This document shows, one piece after another, positions 52,524-60,555 of a stretch of 64,000 bases of DNA. Location of the stretch: positions 26,025-90,024 of the forward strand of contig NZ_JAMXOE010000026.1 of NCBI RefSeq assembly GCF_024055575.1. The letters run 5' to 3'. A program made the translations under genes and the position numbers. Below the pieces are notes generated by a model that was given only the letters and a program-made list of their open reading frames with translations, made no database searches and was not told the origin of the DNA. The stretch is from Mucilaginibacter flavidus (GTDB taxonomy: Bacteria; Bacteroidota; Bacteroidia; Sphingobacteriales; Sphingobacteriaceae). How positions within the stretch are numbered: the stretch's first letter is position 1; each line of letters opens with the position of its first letter.

Positions 52524-53918
52524 ATGCAGAGTTACGAGGAATTTCTTGACCTGAGTGTAGGTTTCCCGCAGGACGGTTTTGAGATAATTGAGGATGAACT
52601 TTATTTTCACGACCTCAATTTAATGGAGATGATTGAAACGTACGGCACGCCCCTGCGCTTCACTTATTTACCTATAATTTCTAAAAAAATACAGCAGGCC
52701 AAGCTGTTATTTCAGCAGGCCATCGTTAAAAACAACTATCGCGGTACCTACAAATATTGCTATTGCACCAAAAGTTCGCACTTTAAGCATATTGTTGAAG
52801 AAGCCCTGAAGAATGAGATCCACCTGGAAACATCGTCGGCTTTTGATATGCCGATGATTGATGCGCTGGAGAAAAAGGGGGCTGTCAGCAAGGATGTTAC
52901 TGTAATATGCAACGGGTTTAAAACCTTCCAATACAAAACCTATATTATTGATATGCTGCATGATGGCTTCACAAACATCATCCCGGTATTGGATAATAAG
53001 GAAGAGTTTAACCTGTATGATGACGAGATTGAAATGGACAGTCCATGCAACCTCGGCATACGTATAGCGGCAGAGGAGCAACCTGATTCGCAGTTCTATA
53101 CTTCGCGTTTAGGTGTGCGCATGGAGGATATTATCGATTTTTATCATAATAAAATAGAGGGCAATCCTAACTTCAGAGTTAAATTGCTGCATTTTTTCAT
53201 CAACTCGGGTATATCGGATACGCCATACTATTGGAACGAATTGGAGAAATACGTTACGCTGTATTGCAAGTTTAAAAAGATAAATCCGCATTTAGATACG
53301 CTTGACATTGGTGGTGGCATGCCTTTTAAAGATTCGCTGGTATTTGATTTCGATTATGAATACATGATAAACGAAATTGTAAGCCGGATTAAAGAAATTT
53401 GCGCAGATAATGACACCGAAGAGCCGGATATCATTACCGAGTTCGGTAAATATACCGTTGCCGAAGCATCAGGCATTTTATATAAAGTGCTGGGCCGCAA
53501 GCAGCAAAACGACCGCGAACGCTGGTTAATGCTGGATGGCTCGTTCATTACTAACTTACCGGATGTTTGGGCTTTGAACCAGAAATACATCCTGCTGCCG
53601 GTTAACAACTGGGATAGCGAATACGAACGTGTAAACCTTGGTGGCATAACCTGCGACGGTCAGGATTACTACAACCAGGAAGCCCACATGAACAGCGTAT
53701 TTATGCCTAAGACCCGCAAGGTGCAATACCTGGGCTTTTTTAATACCGGCGCTTACCAGGAAGTATTGAGCGGCTATGGAGGCATCCACCATTGCCTGTT
53801 GCCTTCGCCAAAGCATGTCATCATCCGCCGCAACCGCGATGAGACATTCAACTTCGAGGTGTTTGGCGAAGAGCAAAACAGTAAGCAGGTGTTGAAAATT
53901 TTAGGTTATACTACTTGA
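52524..53918 (+). CDS. speA: Biosynthetic arginine decarboxylase (alanine-racemase fold)
   Basis: 464-aa fold-type III PLP decarboxylase. PLP Lys lies in YKYCYCTKSSHFKHIVEE (about 75-92), followed by EIHLETSSAFDMPMIDALEK, LLHFFINSGISDTPYYWNEL (about 221-240), LDIGGGMPFKDSLVFDFDYE (about 257-276), PDIITEFGKYTVAEASG and GFFNTGAYQEVLSGYGGIHH near the end with the active-site Asn/Gly/Tyr region. It is shorter than E. coli SpeA (658 aa), as usual in Bacteroidota. It makes agmatine for polyamine synthesis. It follows the two guanidino enzymes with its own promoter. Confidence 0.9.
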   Translation: MQSYEEFLDLSVGFPQDGFEIIEDELYFHDLNLMEMIETYGTPLRFTYLPIISKKIQQAKLLFQQAIVKNNYRGTYKYCYCTKSSHFKHIVEEALKNEIHLETSSAFDMPMIDALEKKGAVSKDVTVICNGFKTFQYKTYIIDMLHDGFTNIIPVLDNKEEFNLYDDEIEMDSPCNLGIRIAAEEQPDSQFYTSRLGVRMEDIIDFYHNKIEGNPNFRVKLLHFFINSGISDTPYYWNELEKYVTLYCKFKKINPHLDTLDIGGGMPFKDSLVFDFDYEYMINEIVSRIKEICADNDTEEPDIITEFGKYTVAEASGILYKVLGRKQQNDRERWLMLDGSFITNLPDVWALNQKYILLPVNNWDSEYERVNLGGITCDGQDYYNQEAHMNSVFMPKTRKVQYLGFFNTGAYQEVLSGYGGIHHCLLPSPKHVIIRRNRDETFNFEVFGEEQNSKQVLKILGYTT

Positions 53919-53959
53919 TAGTTATTAGTTAACTAGAGGTTAAAGATTAGAAAAAATAG

Positions 53960-53983
53960 AGGCGCATATATTGCGCCTTTTTT
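53960..53983 (+). terminator. Terminator of speA
   Basis: AGGCGCA / TGCGCCT stem with a TATAT-type loop and a run of six T, 42 bp after the stop. Confidence 0.8.
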
Positions 53984-54115
53984 GTGATGTTTGAATTATG
54001 AAACAAATTCCTCTAACCGGTAATAGTACAATGGTGACGCAGCTACGCAAAATATTAAAACAACAGAGATACAGCCATACCCAAATTAAGGCGCAGGGTT
54101 TCTGGTACTGATAGC

Positions 54116-55690
54116 TTAGCTGGCTTTTAAAGCTTTGTAAGCTTTAGCTTCATTAACCGGGGTTACTTCTTCAATGGGTGTTTCAGGGGAGAATTTTGGT
54201 GAGGAAACTGTCGCTTCAGGAAAATGGTCGTCCAACTTTGCCGAGATGCTTTTGATTGCCTTATCCATACTGGTGGCCGAACAAAAAAGATGATCTTCAA
54301 ACAATTCGTATTCTTTCTGCCTGTCGTCACTGGTTTTTATAACGTCGATGATCCCCATAATGTTAGACAGGTGTTTACGTACCTCGTGCGAGTTGATAAA
54401 CGCCAATTCTTCTTTTTGAGCGGTAAATAAAAGTTTTTCATAGTGACGTTTCTGTTTTGCGCTACGATAAAACATGGCGATAAGAATGATAATAAAAATA
54501 GCTCCAAGTACTGCAAACATCAGCCATATTCGCTCGCGCTTATAGCTTTCATCTTTTTGTATGTACGAACCCTCAATTTCATCAATCATTATTTGTGACG
54601 AAATATTACCCACTTGTGTAAGCCGGTTCACTACATCTTCTGCTTGTTCAAGCGATAATTTTAAGTTATAGGCCGCGGTTTTATGGTCGTTTTTTGCTTC
54701 GGCAATTTGCCCCAGCACTTTGTAAAGGTGATATTTAATTTCTGGATGATTTATTTCAAGCGGCTGCGCCAGCAATTCGTTAATTATGGTAATTGCTGAG
54801 TCGGGCTGCCCACCGTTAAAATAGGCATCAGCCAGGTTCTGTTGATCCTGATCGATATATTGATAAAGGTTATCTTTTTGAAGTTTCTTGATAAGGTTGA
54901 TAGCGCTTTTAAAATCGTACTGTAGTATAGCCAGATAATATTCGGTACGCTTTTGATAAGTATGTAACTTGTAAATATTGCCTTTTATTCCCAAAAGCTT
55001 GTCATGATAAACTTTTAGCGAATCGGGTTTATTCATCCTGAAAAAATTCTCAGCTTTATTATAATAAATAACCTTATTAACATTCACATCGTCTGAGCCG
55101 TATTTTTTATTTAAGAGTTCGGCCTGGTTTAGGTAGAATAACGATTGGCTGTAAAAATTATTCTTGTAGTAAACGTCGCTCATATTAACGTCTATTTGCA
55201 CCTGAAGATGGGGGTCATTAATCTTCAGCGTTTCTTTTTTTGACAGCCCATAACTCGTAACCGCATCAATGGCATTTCCTTCTTCTGTTTGAATGAAAGC
55301 CAGGTGGCTTAAAAAGGAGTACACCAGGTAATGATCGTGGTTGTAGCCTGCAAATTTTATGGCTTTTACCATCGCAGCTTCTGCATCGTCCATATGCACG
55401 AGCCTGCGCTGGTACATACTTTCGGCAAAGTATTCAAAAGCAACGGCATTTTCCACATGTAATTGGGACAGCGTGTTATTCAGTTCTTTCTTAGTGGCAA
55501 GCAATCCGAACTCTGGCGATAACCGCAGGCTATTTGTAATATAGCCAACAATTTTTTTTTCGCGCTCAACCCCATTTTCGATTTTAAGAATGGTCTTAAG
55601 GGAATTTACATCAATAAGCGGAGCCGCAGCACTTACTTTTAAAGTGATGCAGGCAAATATGACACATACGTATAATAGTCTCTTTAACAT
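54116..55690 (-). CDS. TPR sensor protein with a DHp-like helix pair but no kinase domain
   Basis: 524 aa. The signal peptide (LLYVCVIFACITLKVSA) precedes a TPR-type helical repeat region (about 50-385; SHLAFIQTEEGNAIDAVTSY, DVYYKNNFYSQSLFYLNQAE, LADAYFNGGQPDSAITIINE). One TM helix follows (WLMFAVLGAIFIIILIAMFY, about 393-412), then a coiled-coil and FINSHEVRKHLSNIMGIIDV (about 432-451), which resembles the H-box of a HisKA dimerisation domain with candidate phospho-His in SHEVR. No HATPase (N, G1, F, G2 boxes) follows; the protein ends about 75 residues later. It may be phosphorylated by a partner, act as a scaffold, or be a degenerate kinase. No response regulator is adjacent. Confidence 0.8.
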   Translation of the reverse strand: MLKRLLYVCVIFACITLKVSAAAPLIDVNSLKTILKIENGVEREKKIVGYITNSLRLSPEFGLLATKKELNNTLSQLHVENAVAFEYFAESMYQRRLVHMDDAEAAMVKAIKFAGYNHDHYLVYSFLSHLAFIQTEEGNAIDAVTSYGLSKKETLKINDPHLQVQIDVNMSDVYYKNNFYSQSLFYLNQAELLNKKYGSDDVNVNKVIYYNKAENFFRMNKPDSLKVYHDKLLGIKGNIYKLHTYQKRTEYYLAILQYDFKSAINLIKKLQKDNLYQYIDQDQQNLADAYFNGGQPDSAITIINELLAQPLEINHPEIKYHLYKVLGQIAEAKNDHKTAAYNLKLSLEQAEDVVNRLTQVGNISSQIMIDEIEGSYIQKDESYKRERIWLMFAVLGAIFIIILIAMFYRSAKQKRHYEKLLFTAQKEELAFINSHEVRKHLSNIMGIIDVIKTSDDRQKEYELFEDHLFCSATSMDKAIKSISAKLDDHFPEATVSSPKFSPETPIEEVTPVNEAKAYKALKAS

Positions 55691-56129
55691 TCCGCCGCCT
55701 ATTCAGATCAGTCACATGGAGATAAGGCCAAAGCTTGCGACTTATTATTAAGTCGCAGGCACATCAAAAACAGGTTAAATTTTTGACGTAAAGCGTTTAT
55801 TCCAGGTGATGATTCAGCTTTATAAAGTTTAATACGTTTAAAATGTTACAAAGGTTGCAGGGGGAAGTCCGGAAAGCCGGGAGAGACCGGGAAATCAGAA
55901 CGAAAAAAAAACTTCCGCAGTCTTAGCTCGTAGAGCGTTATCTGATCTCTATCCGTGATCATAGGATTCCACGCTGGTAAAGTGTTCCATTTTTGCACGC
56001 CGAACACCCCGAACGCTATGGAACACACTCATTATCAAACTATTGAATTTAACGCATCAGCAATTAACTGATAATCAATAGATTTAAAATCAACGCTCAC
56101 CTCGCGTCCTAAAAAAATCAATGCTTCGA
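55691..56129. other. Gene-free stretch upstream of the MITE
   Basis: About 440 bp with no credible open frame and no tRNA-like pattern. It includes a short CCGGGA-rich repeat (55868-55888) and GGAACAC/GTGTTCC words (55982-56026). Confidence 0.45.
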
Positions 56130-56301
56130 CCCAATGCCCAATGTCATTAAGTTAAGGGAATTAGCCCCACCTAAATCCTCCCCGGTAGGGAGGACTTGAA
56201 AAAAAATAAACGCGGGCGAAGCTAAAGTCTCCCCAACCGGGGGAGATTTAGAGGGGGCTTTACGCTTTGGTTTCCTTAACTTAATGACATTGCCCAATGC
56301 C
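56130..56301. mobile_element. 154-bp MITE with 19-bp terminal inverted repeats and 9-bp target duplication
   Basis: Terminal repeats CAATGTCATTAAGTTAAGG at 56139-56157 and its exact complement at 56274-56292 enclose 154 bp. They are flanked directly by CCCAATGCC at 56130-56138 and 56293-56301, a perfect 9-bp direct repeat. The inside has a second inverted pair (AGCCCC.CCTAAATC..CTCCCC against GGGGAGATTTAGAGGGGGCT) and no coding potential. The structure is that of a non-autonomous transposon; 9-bp duplications are typical of several DDE transposase families, so the parent cannot be named. Confidence 0.85.
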
Positions 56302-56378
56302 TTTACCCCTACTGACAAAACAGTGTCAGCACTTTAACCATTACAACTATTTAAATTTGTTGTAAACATTATCCCCCC

Positions 56379-57821
56379 ATGCAAACTAACCCACCTTACG
56401 AACGCCCGCCTATGATTGAGCAACTGCGCGCCGAAGGCCGCGGGCTACCTTTCCGCCCGGCTAAAAGAAACCGCCCCGAACCCACACCACCCAGTCCCGA
56501 AGACATTCGCCGCATGTTTACCATCGAAAACGGCAACCGCTGGCTGGAGCTTGCACGGCGCGAACCCGAAGCCAAACAGCTATTCGGCGAACTTTGGCAC
56601 CAGGGCGAACTCTGTATGCTGTTTGCCGACACCAACATTGGCAAATCCATACTGGCCGTGCAGATCGGCGAAAGTATAGCCCGCGGACAAACCATTGCAC
56701 CCTTCACCTGCCAGGCGCCGCCCGCCCGCGTGCTTTACATCGATTTTGAGCTGAGCCAAACCCAGTTTGGGCTGCGGTACAGCCAGGGCGAAGAAGACTA
56801 CCAGTTTTCAGATAATTTTTTCCGCGCCCAGTATAATTTTATCCCCGACCCGCCGCCCAACGTCAACGAAAACGAGCTGCTTATTGCAGCAATCGAGTAT
56901 AAAGTAAATCAGGCTAAGGCTACCGTACTCATTATCGATAACATTACCTGCCTGCGCGGCGGCACCGAAAATTCGGCGGTGGCGCTCGCGCTCATGAAAA
57001 GCCTCAAATCGTTAAAAACCGAGCATAACCTGTCTATTCTCGTACTGGCCCATACCCCCAAACGGCGCAACGCCACCCAACCCATCAGCGCCGACGACCT
57101 GCACGGCAGCAAACTGCTCATCAACTTTGCCGACAGCGCCTTCGCAATCGGCAAAAGCACTGCCGACAATGATCTTTGCTACCTCAAACAAATCAAGCAG
57201 CGCAACACCCGCCAGCGCTACGGCCACGATAATGTAGCCCTTTGCCGCATCCAGAAACCCGGCTCGTTTTTGCACTTCCAGTTCGAAGGCAACAGTCCCG
57301 AACGCCAACACCTGCTCACCCGAAACGCCGCCGACCGCCGGCAATTGGCCAATAAAATAGCCACCCTCTCCGCCAACGGCCACAGCCAGCGTGAAATCAG
57401 CAAACTGCTGGGCATAGGCCTTGCCACGGTTAACCTGCTGCTGCGCCGGGGTTTAGAACGTTCAGATGGGGAAGGATATGCAGTTGCACTAATGACCAAT
57501 GACCAAGAAAACCGTCCGCATGTAAAAGAAGCGGCCATGTGCGATTCCCTCCCCGGGGAGGGCAGGGAGGGGTATTCGGAGCCGGGAATTACCTATGAAG
57601 AAAGTCCTGACACGGACTACACAACCGCACAAGATATACAGCCCCCACCAATGACCAATGGCGTAATGACCAATGACCAAACAATAGCGCCCCATTTAAT
57701 TCCCAAACCCTACTGGGGCATGAAAACATCAGTAATTGATATGGCGCTCACGCCCGAACTGCTGGAACAAATATTACGGACAACGACGCGCGAAAATTCC
57801 ATCCGGAAAGAAGGGAAGTGA
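56379..57821 (+). CDS. RepA-like / AAA_25-type RecA-fold ATPase
   Basis: 480 aa. After a Pro-rich, disordered head (1-50) comes a RecA-fold ATPase with Walker A LFADTNIGKSILAVQIGESI (about 81-100), ARVLYIDFELSQTQFG (about 115-130), Walker B ATVLIIDNITCLRGG (about 185) and LSILVLAHTPKRR (about 222). A helix-turn-helix-like end follows (GHSQREISKLLGIGLATVNL, about 337-356). It resembles the RepA/DnaB-type ATPases of plasmids and integrative elements. Residues about 369-435 are encoded by GC-rich palindrome and ATGACCAATG repeat words, so the C-terminal part looks grown from intergenic repeats. It lies 77 bp after a MITE. It is likely a relic or part of a mobile element. Confidence 0.8.
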   Translation: MQTNPPYERPPMIEQLRAEGRGLPFRPAKRNRPEPTPPSPEDIRRMFTIENGNRWLELARREPEAKQLFGELWHQGELCMLFADTNIGKSILAVQIGESIARGQTIAPFTCQAPPARVLYIDFELSQTQFGLRYSQGEEDYQFSDNFFRAQYNFIPDPPPNVNENELLIAAIEYKVNQAKATVLIIDNITCLRGGTENSAVALALMKSLKSLKTEHNLSILVLAHTPKRRNATQPISADDLHGSKLLINFADSAFAIGKSTADNDLCYLKQIKQRNTRQRYGHDNVALCRIQKPGSFLHFQFEGNSPERQHLLTRNAADRRQLANKIATLSANGHSQREISKLLGIGLATVNLLLRRGLERSDGEGYAVALMTNDQENRPHVKEAAMCDSLPGEGREGYSEPGITYEESPDTDYTTAQDIQPPPMTNGVMTNDQTIAPHLIPKPYWGMKTSVIDMALTPELLEQILRTTTRENSIRKEGK

Positions 57822-57844
57822 TAACTTTAAGTGAAATACCCGCG

Positions 57845-57993
57845 CGTCATTGCGAGGAACGAAGCAACCTCTACTAAGGACAATCAACGAACCTTTACAC
57901 TTTTAGAGCTCTTAAAACCGCTTGATTGGTAACCACAATGCCATTACTTCTTGACTAGCGTGTGCAGAGATTGCTTCGTTCCTCGCAAAGACG
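57845..57993. repeat. Inverted repeat element (CGTCATTGCGAGGAACGAAGC type)
   Basis: CGTCATTGCGAGGAACGAAG at 57845-57864 is mirrored by CTTCGTTCCTCGCAAAGACG at 57974-57993, giving a 149-bp palindromic element between the ATPase gene and the next gene. Sequences of this type are scattered in many bacterial genomes. Confidence 0.7.
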
Positions 57994-58019
57994 ATATGTT
58001 GGCTTTAAACATTCGACCC

Positions 58020-58517
58020 ATGGTTACAATTACCTATAACCCGCCCACAAAAACATTTTTTTCAAACCAATTACCCCCCAAACCCATGACCAGCGAATTC
58101 ACCACATGGTGCAGCCACTACTACCAGCTCACCAACCTATTTGCAGAGCGCAACGAACGCTTCAAAAACCTGTTAGAGAACGCCCCATCCTACACCGGGC
58201 AAAACAATTTAAGCGATTTAGACGCCATAATCAGCTATAACCGGAAGGTACAAGCCGCAAAAGCCAAAGCCGACAAAACATTTAAAGACCTAACCGAAAC
58301 CGGGCGCACCATACTGGCGATAATGCGGTATTTTGAAATATCACCCCGCACCGTGCTCACCGGCCAAATACCCGGCGAACTGGAGTACGAAGTCTGGGCC
58401 AATGAAAAGGACCAGGTTTTTATTGGCAAAATCAGGGACCTGCCACAAGAGGCACTTAACCCCAATATTATTTATATCAAATGTTGGAATGGTGATAAGG
58501 ATGAGGGTGATGATTAA
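58020..58517 (+). CDS. Hypothetical protein downstream of the RepA-like gene
   Basis: 165 aa from ATG 58020 (MVTITYNPPTKTFFSNQLPP). A start at 57951 would be inside the inverted repeat element and add repeat-encoded residues, so it is rejected; an internal Met (MTSEFTTWCSHYYQ) is also possible. The protein is helical and polar with YYQLTNLFAERNERFKNLLE (about 35-54), NRKVQAAKAKADKTFKDLTE and YEVWANEKDQVFIGKIRDLP, ending in an acidic tail. I do not recognise a family. It is placed after the ATPase, separated by the repeat, as in small two-gene accessory modules. Confidence 0.6.
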   Translation: MVTITYNPPTKTFFSNQLPPKPMTSEFTTWCSHYYQLTNLFAERNERFKNLLENAPSYTGQNNLSDLDAIISYNRKVQAAKAKADKTFKDLTETGRTILAIMRYFEISPRTVLTGQIPGELEYEVWANEKDQVFIGKIRDLPQEALNPNIIYIKCWNGDKDEGDD

Positions 58518-58879
58518 TAGTCCGGCATTAGGGGAAAATCATCCCCGCGCATAATTGGGGAAGGATCCGCCAGCTGGCAGACTGCTAAGGATAGTAAAGG
58601 ATCCTCAATTAAGAAGAATTTCCGTTGACAATTCAAACTGTCGCCTCTATAATTTTGGCTAAAGCCACCAACATGCTTATCGGGTCCCGTCCCTTAAAAG
58701 GGACGGCAATGAAACAGTTCTTTTCAATTCATTGCCGTCTGGCTTTAGCCGACGGGAATGATAATTTATCAAAGAAGGGCTTTAGCCAAACCCCACCTAT
58801 TCAAACACTTTTGCTTGAATGCCAGTAATTTAAGCGATTGACGCGCCCGGATTGGCCGACCTGGAACTTGCCAAATCCT
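58518..58879. repeat. Gene-free stretch with a palindromic element at 58655-58789
   Basis: TTGGCTAAAGCC (58655-58666) and GGCTTTAGCCAA (58778-58789) bound about 135 bp with inner GTCCCGTCCCTTAAAAGGGAC and TTCATTGCCGTC words. A 67-codon frame here is built from the repeat and is not a gene. Confidence 0.65.
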
Positions 58880-60106
58880 TTAATCCGCAATTGCCGGTGC
58901 CTGCTTTCTTCTCACCCCAACTAACACCAGCATTATTACAACCGATAATAATATAAACACCAGGTAGCTATAGCTCAAATTAAGTTGATCTTTAGCAGGA
59001 ATGACCGCTACCACAACATAAGTAAGCAGCGAAAGAAGCACATACACCATGCCGCCCGTAAACCCGCCCGACATACCCGCATTTTTTGGGAACCTGCTTA
59101 AACAGTAGGTAAAATAATTATTATAGGTAAAACCGGCGCCCACATGTATCACAAAAGCAAAAAATAGCAGCACATAAACATTGTTCACAAATTTTGCAGT
59201 TACAATCATTAATACTACCACTATAAGCTGCACTAAAATATTGATAAACAGCTTACCAAAAAACGGCCGGTTGATCAATGCTTTACCAATAAAGCCACCA
59301 GTCATCCACGCCAGGCCCAAAATAAGCGAACAATAACCCGCAACAACCGGTGTAAATTTAAAGTGATGCTCAATAATAAACGGCCCGGTCATGTTATACA
59401 TGATCACCATCGAATAAGCAAAGGTCAACATCAGTATACCGAGGCTGAACGTAGTTGCTTTGATCATTTCGACGTATATGGCAGCTATTTTTTTTAGATG
59501 GAATGCTGTGCGGTGCCGGATAGTTTCGCCGCTGTATAAAAGTTCCAGCACAGCTATAATTGATGCCAATGCCGCCAGGAAATAAAAATTTGACTGCCAG
59601 CCGAACGTATGTTGAAAATAGCCTCCCAGGAATGGGGCCACTATTGGCCCGGCAGACCAAATAATGGTAAACATGCTGAGGTAATGTTTTAACTGCGCTC
59701 CTTCGTATACATCCACAAAATAGGCCCGCTTGGCTATTACTATCATAGCCACCGTAATACCGTGAACTATCCGCATGGCATAAATTACGTAGATATTATG
59801 GGTGACGGCAATAATTATGCTTGCCAAAATAAACACCATGAGCGCGCCAGTACTGAATTTGTATCGCCCGAATGAGTCTAAAACACTGCCCAGGAACAAT
59901 TGCGAGGTGCCATAGCTGATCAGGAACAGCGTGAGGGTTAATTGCACCTGTATACTGCTGATGTGCATCTCGGCGCCCATATTGGGTAACGAAGGAATAT
60001 AAATGTCTGTAGCGAACCCCGACAGGGGCAACAAAGCAAACGCCAGTATAGTTGAAACCCGCTGATTTTTGACTTGTGATGTTGTTATAGCAGATGTGGT
60101 AAGCAT
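58880..60106 (-). CDS. MFS drug exporter, Bcr/CflA type
   Basis: 408 aa from ATG 60106 (MLTTSAITTSQVKNQRVSTI). A longer frame up to 60253 has repeat-like sequence (WVHTRRLNRRGGAQ) and lies upstream of a perfect -7 box, so it is rejected. Twelve TM helices; the N-terminal motif LSGFATDIYIPSLPNM is the classic TD-x-Y-x-P signature of Bcr/CflA (DHA1) exporters, followed by LFLGSVLDSFGRYKFSTGAL, RIVHGITVAMIVIAKRAYFV and PIVAPFLGGYF. It likely exports a drug or metabolite in exchange for protons. The 3' side is bordered by repeats. Confidence 0.87.
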   Translation of the reverse strand: MLTTSAITTSQVKNQRVSTILAFALLPLSGFATDIYIPSLPNMGAEMHISSIQVQLTLTLFLISYGTSQLFLGSVLDSFGRYKFSTGALMVFILASIIIAVTHNIYVIYAMRIVHGITVAMIVIAKRAYFVDVYEGAQLKHYLSMFTIIWSAGPIVAPFLGGYFQHTFGWQSNFYFLAALASIIAVLELLYSGETIRHRTAFHLKKIAAIYVEMIKATTFSLGILMLTFAYSMVIMYNMTGPFIIEHHFKFTPVVAGYCSLILGLAWMTGGFIGKALINRPFFGKLFINILVQLIVVVLMIVTAKFVNNVYVLLFFAFVIHVGAGFTYNNYFTYCLSRFPKNAGMSGGFTGGMVYVLLSLLTYVVVAVIPAKDQLNLSYSYLVFILLSVVIMLVLVGVRRKQAPAIAD

Positions 60107-60112
60107 TTGCCG

Positions 60113-60120
60113 CAAAGGTA
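60113..60120 (-). promoter_or_regulatory. -7 box TACCTTTG abutting the Bcr/CflA exporter start
   Basis: TAnnTTTG on the minus strand, six bases before ATG 60106; TACCTTTGCGGC is shared with the fasciclin promoter. Confidence 0.6.
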
Positions 60121-60190
60121 ACAATAGCCCAAATGCGGATTGTTTGCTGGAAGTAATAAAGAAAAAGGGCGTTGTTTGAGCCCCGCCGCG

Positions 60191-60383
60191 CCGGTTCAAT
60201 CGTCTCGTGTGAACCCAAAAACTGGTCAGCGTTCCGCTGACGTCAACAAACAATCTTCGGCGGAATTTCCGGATCAGTGTGGCTACTCTGGCAAAATATG
60301 CAACTATTTCCCGGCATTACTAAATGCCTATCGTAAGCGGGACGCTTACATTTGCTTGGGTTCAAGCGAGACGCTTGAACCGG
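60191..60383. repeat. Palindromic element with GGTTCAAGCGAGACGCTTGAACC ends
   Basis: CCGGTTCAATCGTCTCGTGT/GAACCCAA (60191-60218) mirrors TTGGGTTCAAGCGAGACGCT/TGAACCGG (60356-60383) imperfectly, with inner hairpins GTCAGCGTTCCGCTGAC and AAGCGGGACGCTT. Its right end overlaps the last codons of the PAS fragment. Confidence 0.65.
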
Positions 60384-60555
60384 CGGGATTATCTGGGAAT
60401 ACATCGAAAACATCCCGACCTATAATACTTTCTCTTATCGTCTTAGTAGCGTTTAAATAAGAATCAGATACTGCTACTATCGTAAAATCTGTATTTAACA
60501 TCAGCAGCAGCGCCGATGATTGTTCAAAAGAAGCTTTATAGTCTATAGTATCCAT
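60346..60555 (-). pseudogene. N-terminal PAS-domain fragment of a sensor protein
   Basis: 69 codons from ATG 60555. The sequence LLMLNTDFTIVAVSDSYLNA followed by TKTIRESIIGRDVFDVFPDN is the beginning of a PAS domain as found at the N-terminus of hybrid sensor kinases. Directly after FPDNP the frame turns into repeat-derived codons (AGSSVSLEPKQM) of the palindromic element at 60191-60383. The rest of the kinase is absent. It is truncated and unlikely to be functional, though a short PAS protein cannot be excluded. Confidence 0.7.

Noticed and set aside
53998..54111. 37-codon frame after speA (MKQIPLTGNSTMVTQLRKIL...)
   Set aside because: Too short, no promoter box, no family resemblance; it follows a terminator directly.
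58625..58828. 67-codon frame between the hypothetical gene and the exporter
   Set aside because: It consists largely of the palindromic GGCTTTAGCC element.
57845..60383. CRISPR array suspected from multiple short repeats
   Set aside because: Repeats are inverted, of different families and irregularly spaced; no constant direct repeat with unique spacers and no cas genes.
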